From Kroppenstedtia guangzhouensis (GTDB lineage Bacteria > Bacillota > Bacilli > Thermoactinomycetales > DSM-45169), in contig NZ_BMEX01000002.1 of assembly GCF_014637345.1 (NCBI RefSeq), positions 62,001-126,000 of the forward strand: a stretch of DNA of 64,000 nt, written 5' to 3'. The position numbers were made by a program, and so were the translations under genes. This document shows positions 42,987-51,347 of this stretch, piece after piece (the first letter of the stretch is position 1; every line of letters starts with the position of its first letter). The notes beneath the pieces were generated by a model. That model was not told where the DNA came from. It did no database searches and saw only the letters and a list, made by a program, of their open reading frames with translations.

Positions 42987-43005
42987 TCACAAGCAGTTGC
43001 CAGAC

Positions 43006-44100
43006 TCAGGCATCCACATCCCCCAAAACGATATCGACCGCACCGAGGATCGCGATCAGGTTGGCCATGTTTTCCCCTTCCAAAAGTTGTGGAAGAATTT
43101 GCAGATTGCTGAAGGATGGACGTTTCCAATGCAGGCGCCAGGGCTTGTCTTTCCCTCTGCTGACGAGATGAACCCCCAGTTCTCCCCGGGGATTTTCCAC
43201 CGCCGAGTAGACCTCTCCCGCCGGGGGTCGAATCACCCGCGAGATTTTGGCCATGGTCGGCCCGTCAGGGATCCCCTCCACTGCCTGCTCCACGATCCGG
43301 AGGGATTGTAAAATCTCTTCCATGCGAAGGAAGAATCTGTCCTGACAGTCCCCGTCGGTGGCCACAGGGACATCAAAATCGAACCGGTCGTATATGGAAT
43401 AGGGGCGATCCCTGCGAAGATCCCGTTTTACCCCCGTACATCGCAGATTGACTCCGGACAGACCATATTCAACCGCCGTCCCGGCGTCATAACGACCCAC
43501 TCCCTTCACCCTGGCTTGGAAAATTTCGTTTCCGCCCACCAGGTCCATATACACCTGATGTTGCTGCCGCAGATATGTGATAAGGTCCATCACCTTTTCC
43601 AACCAGCTCTCCGGTGCATCCCATTTTACACCACCCACCCGCATATAATTATAGGTGAGACGGGCTCCACACAGCTCATTGAACAACTCGACGATCTTCT
43701 CCCGGTCCTTGAAAGCATACAAAAACGGACTCAATGCCCCGATATCCAGAAGATACGTACCGAACCAGACCAGATGGCTGGCCACCCGGTTCAACTCGGT
43801 GACGATCACCCTGAGATACTCCGCCCGTTCCGGAACCTCCAACTCCATCAGCTTTTCCACTGCAAGGACGACGGCGTGATTGTTGTTCATCGCATTGAGG
43901 TAGTCCATCCGGTCCGTATAGGGAATGATCTGGTTGTAAGTCAGGTCCTCCGCCAGTTTTTCCGTTCCCCGATGGAGATAACCGATCCGGGGTTGGGCCT
44001 CCCGGATGATTTCTCCGTCGATCCGCAGGATCAGCCGGAACACCCCGTGGGTGCTGGGGTGTTGCGGACCCACGTTCAACAGCATCTCTTCCGTTCGCAA
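43006..44100 (-). CDS. nuoD: NADH-quinone oxidoreductase subunit D
   Basis: About 364 residues from TTG 44100, preceded by GAGAGGAA. Complex I 49-kDa subunit: LLNVGPQHPSTHGVFRLILR, PRIGYLHRGTEKLAE, PYTDRMDYLNAMNNNHA, RYDAGTAVEYGLSGVNLRC, and VYSAVENPRGELGVHLVSRG. The C-terminus ends with the normal LGDVDA. It forms the quinone pocket with subunit B. It stands alone: none of nuoA-C or nuoE-N is adjacent, which is unusual. It lies 22 bases after the nicotinamidase-like gene. Confidence 0.93.
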   Translation of the reverse strand: MRTEEMLLNVGPQHPSTHGVFRLILRIDGEIIREAQPRIGYLHRGTEKLAEDLTYNQIIPYTDRMDYLNAMNNNHAVVLAVEKLMELEVPERAEYLRVIVTELNRVASHLVWFGTYLLDIGALSPFLYAFKDREKIVELFNELCGARLTYNYMRVGGVKWDAPESWLEKVMDLITYLRQQHQVYMDLVGGNEIFQARVKGVGRYDAGTAVEYGLSGVNLRCTGVKRDLRRDRPYSIYDRFDFDVPVATDGDCQDRFFLRMEEILQSLRIVEQAVEGIPDGPTMAKISRVIRPPAGEVYSAVENPRGELGVHLVSRGKDKPWRLHWKRPSFSNLQILPQLLEGENMANLIAILGAVDIVLGDVDA

Positions 44101-44122
44101 GTTCCTCTCCCTCCCTCTCGAT

Positions 44123-44854
44123 TCAGTCCGATTGAATGGTCCGAACCACCTCAACCCCGTTCAGTTTCATGTGATAAAGAAACACCTGATCCATGAACTC
44201 TCCGTCATGGGCATGAGCACCGATGGACTTCGCCTTTTCAACAGGGGTGTCGAAGGTCTTTGTATGTTCACTGGAAACCACCACCCGAACATCAGCATCA
44301 TGTTCATTTGCCAACAGCCGGATGCCTGTGGCGTTTTGATAGATGCAAAGATCCGTGCAATCCCCGGTCACCACAAAGGTGGCAGGACCATCCCGGAACA
44401 CTTCTTCCAAAAACTCAAAAAAACGCCGGCCCTCCTCATCCCTGCCAAACAGACCGTTGGTGGCGTTCTTGCGGAACAGTCTGGCACCGGGCGCTTCCAG
44501 GAAGGGGCGTAGCTCTTTTACCGTATCAGCCTCAGATGTGCCCCGGATACAATGGGGAGGGAACGAACCGAATTCCACAGCATTCGGCGAATGATCATCT
44601 TGCAGGAAAATCAAGTTTTGGTTGGGAATCCCTTGATCCATCAAGATCTGGGCCAGTTGGCGCACCGGTTCCACCATCTTCGCCACCCGGTCGGAGGCGA
44701 GGGCCCCCTTTTCACAAAATCCATTGATAATATCAACGAACACAAGGTAGAGCTGCTCCGCTCCCGTCTGCTCCAACAACTTGGAAGCCTGGAGTGTTGG
44801 CAGGCCGGAAAGATCCTCTTCCATATAATTCAGAAATTCCTTATACTTGTTCAT
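44123..44854 (-). CDS. Nicotinamidase/isochorismatase-like cysteine hydrolase
   Basis: A 243-residue protein. The likely catalytic triad is Asp41 (YLVFVDIINGF), Lys129 (LFRKNATNGL) and Cys170 (VVTGDCTDLCIYQNA). HSP plus PPHCIRGTSEA resemble the metal and substrate region of nicotinamidases. A 30-residue N-terminal extension precedes the domain. Conversion of nicotinamide to nicotinate in NAD salvage is the favoured role. It directly precedes nuoD, which is at least consistent with a link to NADH metabolism. Confidence 0.8.
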   Translation of the reverse strand: MNKYKEFLNYMEEDLSGLPTLQASKLLEQTGAEQLYLVFVDIINGFCEKGALASDRVAKMVEPVRQLAQILMDQGIPNQNLIFLQDDHSPNAVEFGSFPPHCIRGTSEADTVKELRPFLEAPGARLFRKNATNGLFGRDEEGRRFFEFLEEVFRDGPATFVVTGDCTDLCIYQNATGIRLLANEHDADVRVVVSSEHTKTFDTPVEKAKSIGAHAHDGEFMDQVFLYHMKLNGVEVVRTIQSD

Positions 44855-44954
44855 CTTCAGTGTCTCTCCCTATCCGTTCTCGTATTTCATCTTATCATGA
44901 AAGCGCTGTGGTTTCCATGCCCGGAAAATCGGTCAATCCTTGGGAGAAAATAAC

Positions 44955-44977
44955 GAAACCCGCATAACCGCGGGCTT
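44955..44977 (-). terminator. Terminator of the M42 peptidase gene
   Basis: Minus strand AAGCCCGC-GGTTAT-GCGGGTTTCGTTATTTT just after the stop at 44983. Confidence 0.7.
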
Positions 44978-44982
44978 GCAGA

Positions 44983-46044
44983 TCAACCGTCAAAACCGAA
45001 AGAATCCACAGCATCAGAGTCCAACTTCCGAATCACTGCCGTCAACAACTTGACGGAATACTCGATGTCGCTTTTGCTGACCATGGACACATGACTGTGA
45101 ATGTAGCGGGCGGCGACTCCGAGGACTACCGAAGGGACTCCGCGGCGATGGAGATGAAATTTTCCCGCGTCCGTTCCTCCCCCGGTCATCGTCTCCACCT
45201 GATAGGGAATCCGATGTTCCTCCGCTGTCTCAATCACCAGGTTGCGCAATCGGATATTGGGAATCATGGTGGCATCAAGAAAAGTAATCAAGGGACCGCC
45301 GCCCAATCGGGGTTTGTCGCCATCGTTCCCCGGACCGTCCTCGGCGATTCCTACATCGAGGGCAAAGGCAACATCAGGCTCTGTCGCGTAAGGAGAGGTG
45401 TCGGCCCCCCGCAGACCCACTTCTTCCTGAACGGTGGCTCCTGCCACCACGGTATTGGGATGATCTTCATCCTTCAAGCGATTCAGTGTTTCCACAGCGA
45501 GGTAACAACCAAACCGGTTGTCCAAGGCCTTTGCCAAGATCGTATCGTGATCCGGCATCATCTCGAAGGGGCAGATCGGGACAACGGGATCCCCCACTTT
45601 GATTCCCCATTTCTTCACCTGCTCCGCATCCTTGGCTCCCACATCAATATACATTTCCCTCATTGGGTAGACCTTGTTCCGTTCTTCTGCTGTCAACAGA
45701 TGTGGAGGTTTGGAACCGATCACCCCGGTGAAATTCCCTTTTTCGGTCATCACTGTCACCCGTTGGGAAAGAAGAACCTGGTCCCACCATCCCCCCAGCG
45801 GGGTGAAATAGAGGTAACCGTTCTTGCTGATTTTTGTCACCATGAATCCCACTTCATCCAAATGGCCTGCCAACAGGATTCTGGGATTCTCCCGGGATCC
45901 CTTTTTCTCGCCGAAAATACTCCCCATCCGGTCGGTCACCAGCCGATTTCCTTGTTGTTCAAGTTCCCGGCGCATGATTTGCCGGACTTCCCCCTCAAAT
46001 CCTGATACGCCCTTCGCTTCGGTCAATTCCTTTAACAAGTCCAT
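44983..46044 (-). CDS. M42 family aminopeptidase
   Basis: A 353-residue dinuclear metal enzyme. It has GVSGFEGEVRQIM, LAGHLDEVGFMV with the first His-Asp ligands, AKALDNRFGCYLAVETL with the bridging Asp, VQEEVGLRGADTSPYA with the catalytic Glu pair, and PLITFLDATMIPN. The end has GGTDAGKFHLHRRGVPSVVLGV. Members (glutamyl aminopeptidase, YsdC/YtoP) are cytoplasmic, self-compartmentalising and act on peptides, not cellulose, despite the old name. Single gene. Confidence 0.92.
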   Translation of the reverse strand: MDLLKELTEAKGVSGFEGEVRQIMRRELEQQGNRLVTDRMGSIFGEKKGSRENPRILLAGHLDEVGFMVTKISKNGYLYFTPLGGWWDQVLLSQRVTVMTEKGNFTGVIGSKPPHLLTAEERNKVYPMREMYIDVGAKDAEQVKKWGIKVGDPVVPICPFEMMPDHDTILAKALDNRFGCYLAVETLNRLKDEDHPNTVVAGATVQEEVGLRGADTSPYATEPDVAFALDVGIAEDGPGNDGDKPRLGGGPLITFLDATMIPNIRLRNLVIETAEEHRIPYQVETMTGGGTDAGKFHLHRRGVPSVVLGVAARYIHSHVSMVSKSDIEYSVKLLTAVIRKLDSDAVDSFGFDG

Positions 46045-46104
46045 GGAAGACCTTCACCTTCCTCGGTTTGGTTTCCCCTATTATGGTTGACTCCATCCCT
46101 TTTT

Positions 46105-46232
46105 ATGAGCAGCCAAGCAGGGCATGTCCGACCGGGTACAGATGGGATTTCACAACCGTACAAAGGTTCTTACGAGCTAAAGACGCTCCATGGGAAACCC
46201 CTCTTGCGACGACTTTTTTACAACGTTTCTTG
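46105..46232 (+). repeat. Interspersed element, copy C (diverged)
   Basis: The right end TTACAACGTTTCTTG (46218-46232) matches the element end with a few changes. The middle TACGAGCTAAAGACGCTCCATGGGAAACCC corresponds to the same block in copies A and E, and GATGGGATTTCACA to the left stem arm. The left end is worn. It lies between the divergent M42 and secreted-protein genes. Bases 46233-46334 probably hold the promoter of the latter. Confidence 0.58.
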
Positions 46233-46334
46233 CACTCTTTCTTTTAAACGCCCATTTTCTGGCTGGTCAACACCCTTGACATCGACACATATTTCGAGTG
46301 GTTCCTCATCAAACTAGCGGAAGAGGTGATCCCA

Positions 46335-48002
46335 GTGGCCCACTCCCGAAAACTGTTCCGCATCGCCCTGACGATTCTCATCATCCTCTGTACTATGATT
46401 CCTTACTCAAACCTTCGGATCGGTGGAACCACCCACTCAGGGATGGCTTTTGCCAACCCATCCCCTCCCGTTCCTTTCCTCGGGGATTATGCCGGAGAAT
46501 TGCGGGAACCCCGCCCTCGAAAGGACGGGGTTCGTCATGTGGACACCCCCAGACTGATTCAAAAACTGAAAGAACTCGGGGTGACTCAATATTTCTATTT
46601 GATATGGCACGCACCCACCGACTGGGACGATCTTCGACGTGAATTTCTTCCTGCTGCCCGTCGGTCGGGGATCGATGTCTGGGTTTACCTCGTCCCCCCT
46701 TCGGAGTCCCGCCGGATCCAACCGGAACCCTATGGAACCGATTATGTCGCCTGGTTTCGGGCCATCGGCAACCTGTCCCGAAATTATGAAAATCTTAAAG
46801 GCATTGTCATGGACGACTTCAATCACAACCTCTCCTTCTTCACTCCGAAATACGTGTCCAGGATGAAACAGGCAGGAAGAAAGATCAATCCTGATCTGTT
46901 GTTTTACCCACAGATCTACTACACAGCGATTGACTCCCATCTGCTGAAAAAGTATCGATCCCTGTTTGACGGAGTGGTGATGACTTTTCGGGACGGCAAG
47001 TATCGAAACACCCAAAGAACCCGGGATATGGAGGATCAAATCACCAAAATCTCCCGGCTTCTGAACCGGGAAGGACTGCCCTTGATCCTGATGGTTCATG
47101 CGAGCAAATTGTCAGCCACCCCGGCCAATCCCTCCGCACACTATGTCAACCAAAGCTTGCGGACCGGTCTCCGACAACTTCGACAGGGAAACATCCAGGG
47201 CCTGGTCACTTATGTCCTTCATAAGGAATGGTTTCCCGAGAGAAGAGATCGAACCGCTTACAGCGGTTACGGTTACGGTTCTCTCTTTATCCCTCCCGGT
47301 CATCCTCCCGGGCCCGGAGGCAAGGGAGAAATCCGACAGAAAATCCATCCCGAGGCCTCGGAAAAATATGGACTCGGCTTTCATCACATGAGCGTCTATC
47401 CCCGGAATCTCCGGAAAGGAGACTACGTTAAACAAATTTTGGTGGGCGATCGTGTGGTATGGGAAGAGGACGTCCGGGCAGGTCAGGTGGAAGAATGGAA
47501 ATCAAAAACCCTAAATTTGACTCCTTACCTTCGCGAAAAAAAGGAAACTGTCCTCGCTCTGCGTCTGGTACGAAAACAAGGAAGATCCCCCACCTGGCTG
47601 TATATCGGCTATGATCGACTGAAACCACAAGGGTTCCAGCTGGCCAATGCCGATTTTGAAGAGCCTTCGGGATGGTCCTATCGCTCCAACTATCCGGCGG
47701 TAATCGGGGAGACCCTGATCTACGACCCGAGGCGCCGCTTGCGCGTCTACCTGATCACCATGATGATGTATCATACTTTCCACCTATATCATCAGATGGC
47801 CTCCTCCGGTCCTCCCCCCCTGCACAGGATGGCCGATTCCATGTTACAGTCCGTCCTTGAAGGCCGGACTCAAAATACCTGTCGCGAGCTGGACCAGCTG
47901 AAAAAGGCCTTAGAACGGGATCACACCCTGTCTTCTCCACAAAGAGAGGCATGGATTCACCAAATCAACAAGCTGAACCGGATCCTGACGATCAACCCTT
48001 GA
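46335..48002 (+). CDS. Secreted putative glycoside hydrolase-like protein
   Basis: About 555 residues from GTG 46335, with GAGGTG seven bases ahead. The signal peptide ends about residue 38. Residues 60-310 look like a TIM barrel (LIQKLKELGVTQYFYLIWHA, DVWVYLVPPSES, NLKGIVMDDFNHNLSFFTP, GLVTYVLHKEW), with acidic MDDF as candidate catalytic site. A beta-sandwich-like domain follows (KQILVGDRVVWEEDV), then a C-terminal helical region from about 460. No family assigned with certainty. Polysaccharide or envelope glycan may be the substrate. Confidence 0.6.
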   Translation: MAHSRKLFRIALTILIILCTMIPYSNLRIGGTTHSGMAFANPSPPVPFLGDYAGELREPRPRKDGVRHVDTPRLIQKLKELGVTQYFYLIWHAPTDWDDLRREFLPAARRSGIDVWVYLVPPSESRRIQPEPYGTDYVAWFRAIGNLSRNYENLKGIVMDDFNHNLSFFTPKYVSRMKQAGRKINPDLLFYPQIYYTAIDSHLLKKYRSLFDGVVMTFRDGKYRNTQRTRDMEDQITKISRLLNREGLPLILMVHASKLSATPANPSAHYVNQSLRTGLRQLRQGNIQGLVTYVLHKEWFPERRDRTAYSGYGYGSLFIPPGHPPGPGGKGEIRQKIHPEASEKYGLGFHHMSVYPRNLRKGDYVKQILVGDRVVWEEDVRAGQVEEWKSKTLNLTPYLREKKETVLALRLVRKQGRSPTWLYIGYDRLKPQGFQLANADFEEPSGWSYRSNYPAVIGETLIYDPRRRLRVYLITMMMYHTFHLYHQMASSGPPPLHRMADSMLQSVLEGRTQNTCRELDQLKKALERDHTLSSPQREAWIHQINKLNRILTINP

Positions 48003-48003
48003 C

Positions 48004-48033
48004 AAAAGCCCCCGGGGATAGACGGGGGCTTTT
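48004..48033 (+). terminator. Terminator of the secreted-protein gene
   Basis: AAAAGCCCCCG-GGGATAGA-CGGGGGCTTTTA, overlapping the stop region. Confidence 0.8.
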
Positions 48034-48076
48034 ATGTCAGGGGATCATTCTTTTATGCATTCTGTTCCCAAGGGTA

Positions 48077-48142
48077 TCAGGAGAGAAGGTCGGTCAGAGC
48101 CCCGAGTGCGACACCAGAAACGTAGGACAGAAACCACCACAT
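48077..48142 (-). CDS. Possible 21-residue membrane peptide
   Basis: ATG 48142 has GGGAGG ten bases before it. The peptide, starting MWWFLSYVSGVALGALTDL, is one hydrophobic helix. The size makes chance likely, but the ribosome site is good. Confidence 0.3.
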   Translation of the reverse strand: MWWFLSYVSGVALGALTDLLS

Positions 48143-48195
48143 GGACTATCATTCCTCCCGCGAATGAGATTTTTAATCCATTCAAGGTTTGATTT

Positions 48196-48483
48196 TCATT
48201 GCAGTCTTTTTCGAAAATCTTCGTCCAGAAAGTTGTCAAAGCCATCAGCGATCGCCAATTCATTTTCCAGGGAGTTGATCACATTTCCGTAGTAGGCGGC
48301 CGCTTCCGTTTCCATCCCCTGGTTGATCAGATTCCGATAGGTGTCATAGCTCTCACGCAACAACCGGAAGTTGTTGTGAAAGCTCTCCTCAGTGAGAATC
48401 GGCGGACGATGATCCCCTTCCTCGGACCAAAAAGTCTTGTAACGCTCCAGATAAGCTTGATATGTGGAAAATTGGTATGACAT
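48196..48483 (-). CDS. Hypothetical protein, 95 residues
   Basis: Starts at ATG 48483 after AAAGGATGATCTCC. All-helical and acidic: YQFSTYQAYLERYKTFWSEE, then a helix with RLLRESYDTYRNLINQG and a final ENELAIADGFDNFLDEDFR. No signal, TM or known domain. Monocistronic appearance. Function unknown. Confidence 0.6.
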   Translation of the reverse strand: MSYQFSTYQAYLERYKTFWSEEGDHRPPILTEESFHNNFRLLRESYDTYRNLINQGMETEAAAYYGNVINSLENELAIADGFDNFLDEDFRKRLQ

Positions 48484-48528
48484 GGAGATCATCCTTTGGG
48501 ATTGGATTATTTATTAGCGTGCCGATCT

Positions 48529-48693
48529 TCACGTAGTTTTATGCTCCGGCAGACACCCGATCCGGAGACTCCGTTCTCGGGAAGACCCCGCCCGGAAGCG
48601 GATTTCCACTTCCTCGGCCCATGTATAACAACGAACCTGCTCCTTCAGGAACACGGATTGACCCGCTCCCTCCGCTGAAAACCATTCCTTCAT
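48529..48693 (-). CDS. Possible small protein
   Basis: A 54-residue frame from ATG 48693 (MKEWFSAEGAGQSVFLKEQV), with the alternative start at 48714. The ribosome site is weak. The sequence looks protein-like, mixed charged and aromatic, with two cysteines. It may be a real small gene. No family is seen. Confidence 0.35.
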   Translation of the reverse strand: MKEWFSAEGAGQSVFLKEQVRCYTWAEEVEIRFRAGSSRERSLRIGCLPEHKTT

Positions 48694-48780
48694 CCCATTG
48701 AGTAACAACCCCACTGTCCTACCGATGACCGAACCCGGAAGGGTTTGGTGTAACCTTATGGGTCATCCTTCCCGGTAACA

Positions 48781-49599
48781 TTACCGTGCACTGGCGGAGA
48801 CAGACCGATTGGAACGGATTTCATTCAGGATCCCTTCGGCCATCCATCTATATCCCCGATCATTGGGGTGAATTTCATCCGACAGCCAGTCCCCCTTTCC
48901 TGCTGTCAGCCGATCAGTCACATCCACCACATGGGTGAGCCGGTATGTGTACGCCACCTCTTTCATCCCGATATTCCAGCTCTTCAGCAAGCGATTGGAA
49001 ACCTTGAAAAAAGACTCTTGGGGTAATACCGGATTGTAAAGGGATGTGATCAGAATCGGAGCTTCCCGGTTGAGAGTACGGATCTCCATCAGAATGGAGT
49101 CCAAATTTTTTTTGTATCCCGATTGAATCCGATCAAAATCCGTCAGGATACGAAAGGGATCATCATTCTGAAGGGCCACTTTTAACAGATCATTCCCCCC
49201 GATGGTCAGGGAAATCAAATCCGCCTCCCGGATCTTTTGCCGGATGTTCGGAGTCCGGATATAACCCGTCAGTTGCTTCGATGTCTGTCCGATCACTCCT
49301 CGGTTGATCAATTGGAGGGGGATATCATCTTCGGCCAATCCTTTGGCCACCAGTGAGCTGTATCCCTGGGAACCCGGTTTTTCGGATCCAATTCCCCGGG
49401 CGACGGAATCCCCCAATACGAGATAGTTCAGTTCCGATTTTTCCTCTGTTTTTTCTTTCAACTTGGTCAGGATGTTCTCTTGTGTCACCGTCACCGGTTC
49501 AGGAGGGGACTCCGCAAACATCCATTGAAGCATAGGATAAAATTTAACAACCGGAAAAATAAGGGAGAGGCTGACAACCACCCAGATCCACTTCTTCAT
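48781..49599 (-). CDS. SGNH/GDSL-family lipase or esterase
   Basis: About 272 residues from ATG 49599, after GAGGAGGGG. An N-terminal TM/signal anchor (IWVVVSLSLIFPVVKFYPML) and a linker rich in Glu/Lys lead to the SGNH domain. Block I is VLGDSVARGIG (Ser about 65), block II has the conserved Gly in NRGVIGQTS, block III is TIGGNDLL and block V is DEIHPNDRGY with catalytic Asp-His. It resembles Bacillus YpmR. Extracellular, substrate unknown. Confidence 0.88.
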   Translation of the reverse strand: MKKWIWVVVSLSLIFPVVKFYPMLQWMFAESPPEPVTVTQENILTKLKEKTEEKSELNYLVLGDSVARGIGSEKPGSQGYSSLVAKGLAEDDIPLQLINRGVIGQTSKQLTGYIRTPNIRQKIREADLISLTIGGNDLLKVALQNDDPFRILTDFDRIQSGYKKNLDSILMEIRTLNREAPILITSLYNPVLPQESFFKVSNRLLKSWNIGMKEVAYTYRLTHVVDVTDRLTAGKGDWLSDEIHPNDRGYRWMAEGILNEIRSNRSVSASAR

Positions 49600-49709
49600 G
49601 ATGTTGCCCCTCCTCTTCGTTGTCAATTAGTTAATCCAATCATACCCAAAAACCATGACAAATCATTATCGAGAAGATCACAACATGGTCACCCTTATAT
49701 TAAAAAATA

Positions 49710-49736
49710 AAAACAGCGCTCAAGGCGCTGTTTTTC
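49710..49736 (-). terminator. Terminator of rnpB
   Basis: AAAAACAGCGC-CTTGA-GCGCTGTTTTT on the minus strand, 14 bases after the RNA's 3' stem. Confidence 0.82.
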
Positions 49737-49749
49737 GATGGTTTCTATA

Positions 49750-50186
49750 GAGGAAGGCAAACCGTAAGCCGAGTTCTGTTCTCCAAGTGGTCAGCCGGCG
49801 TCTGTCGAAACGCCTCCCACCGACGGAGTGGCAATCATCTGTCTAGGCGATGCATTGCTGCACCGCTCAAGCGACCAACCCGGGATCACTGCGGGCAACA
49901 GATGCGTCTGATCGACGCGGATCCCCTATCAGGTCTTGCTCCGGGTGGGGTTTACCTAGCCAACATGTCTCCATGTTGCTGGTGCGCTCTTACCGCACCG
50001 TTGCATCCTTGCCTGTGGAACCGTCGGTTCCCATCGGCGGTCTTCATTTCTGTGGCACTTTCCTTAGGGTTGCCCCCACCGGCCGTTAGCCGGCACCCTG
50101 CCCTATGGAGCTCGGACTTTCCTCCCGTGGGACCTTGCGGTGCTCCACCGGCGATTGCCCGGTTTACTCTCCCTCAACAAGCGACA
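49750..50186 (-). ncRNA. rnpB: RNase P RNA, type A
   Basis: On the minus strand the RNA has GGAGGAAAGTCCGAGCTCC (CR-I), CATAGGGCAGGGTGCC, and GGTAAGAGCGCACCAGC. It continues with AGGTAAACCCCACCCGGAGC (CR-III/IV), AGACAGATGATTGCC and a 3' AGAACTCGGCTTACGG (CR-V). P1 pairs GAGGGAGAGTAAACC with GGTTTGCCTTCCTC. The AAGAGCGCACC and CACCCGGAGCAAG blocks are those of ancestral type A RNA (E. coli-like), not the type B of Bacillus subtilis. It is the catalytic RNA for tRNA 5' maturation. Confidence 0.93.
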
Positions 50187-50192
50187 TATTAA

Positions 50193-50221
50193 ATTGTATC
50201 AAATCGTGACGACCAAAACAA
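50193..50221 (-). promoter_or_regulatory. Promoter of rnpB
   Basis: Minus strand -35 TTGTTT (50221-50216) and -10 TACAAT (50198-50193), spaced by 17 bases. The RNA would start about seven bases later, near 50186. Confidence 0.7.
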
Positions 50222-50237
50222 CAGGCAATGATTGGGT

Positions 50238-51347
50238 CTAGATGTAATTGAAAGGATTGGTATCCACCGTGGTCACCTGCACCGGCACTTTCTTCAGGTG
50301 AGCATTCTCTTTCAGTTTCTGTCCGATCCGGTCCAACACGAGATGCTCCACATGATGGCCCGGGTCCAACAAACTCAGGCCGTCGGCCAGTGCATCCAAT
50401 GCGGTATGATGATCCAGATCCCCGGTGATGTAAACATCTGCCCCCAATGCTTTTGCTTCCGGATAGTAACGTCCACCGGAGCCGCCCAGAACAGCCACCC
50501 TGGAAACCTCCCGCTCTCCGTCTCCCACCATGCGTAAACCGGGGATTCGGTAGGCTTCTTTCAACTTCAGAGCCAGCTCCTTCAACTTCATCCTTCGGGG
50601 CAGTGTCCCCACCCGCCCCAAACCGTCCACCTCTCCCGGCAAATCGAGGGGGTAGAGATCATAGGCCGGCTCTTCATAGGGATGGGCTTTCATCATGGCA
50701 GCCACTACCCGATCCCGGATCTCTCCGCTGATCACTGTCTCCAGCCGCACTTCCCGCACCTGTTCCAATTCTCCCTGCTTTCCGATAAAGGGGTCGGTTC
50801 CCGCTCCCGGAAGGAAGGTGCCGGTTCCGTCCAGATTGAAGGTGCAATGACTGTAGTTTCCGATCCAACCGGCACCGGCCTCGCACACTGCCCGCAATAC
50901 CTGATCGTGGTGAGTCTCCGGTACGAAGACGACCAGTTTTTGAAGTTGCCGGGTCCGTGTGGGGATCATCACCCGGGTCTGTTCCAGCCCCAACTTTTCA
51001 CACAGGAGATCATTCACCCCGTCCCGGGCGGAATCCAGATTGGTATGTGCGATAAAGACATGAATGTCATGTTTGAGGAGTTTGGAATAGAGACGACCCG
51101 CCGGCTTGTCCGTCCGCAAATCCTTGAGTGGACGAAAGATCACTGCATGGTGGGCAACAATCCAGTTGGCTCCAATCCGGATCGCTTCATCCACCACCTC
51201 TTCTGTCACATCCAATGCCAGTAAAATTCCGTCAACCTGCGCTTCCGGATCCCCCACCTGTAATCCGATCCGATCATTTTCCACTGCCAATGACACAGGG
51301 GCCCATTCTTCCATCACATGGATCAAATCTTTTCCTTTGACAACCAT
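50238..51347 (-). CDS. yqfO: Nif3-like dinuclear metal-centre protein (YqfO)
   Basis: About 369 residues from ATG 51347, after GGGAGGAGG. Nif3 domain: GLQVGDPEAQVDGILLALDV, WIVAHHAVIF with metal-binding His, HTNLDSARDGVNDLL and a late GDLDHHTALDALADGLSLLD with the second His/Glu cluster. The YqfO-type PII-like insertion is in the middle (VVFVPETHHDQVLRAVCEAG). Its start overlaps trmK by 25 bases, the same order as yqfN-yqfO in B. subtilis. Function not firmly known; often labelled GTP cyclohydrolase I type 2. Confidence 0.9.
   Translation of the reverse strand: MVVKGKDLIHVMEEWAPVSLAVENDRIGLQVGDPEAQVDGILLALDVTEEVVDEAIRIGANWIVAHHAVIFRPLKDLRTDKPAGRLYSKLLKHDIHVFIAHTNLDSARDGVNDLLCEKLGLEQTRVMIPTRTRQLQKLVVFVPETHHDQVLRAVCEAGAGWIGNYSHCTFNLDGTGTFLPGAGTDPFIGKQGELEQVREVRLETVISGEIRDRVVAAMMKAHPYEEPAYDLYPLDLPGEVDGLGRVGTLPRRMKLKELALKLKEAYRIPGLRMVGDGEREVSRVAVLGGSGGRYYPEAKALGADVYITGDLDHHTALDALADGLSLLDPGHHVEHLVLDRIGQKLKENAHLKKVPVQVTTVDTNPFNYI

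Noticed and set aside
49850-50192. Short frames within the RNase P RNA gene
   Set aside because: They lie in a structural RNA gene.
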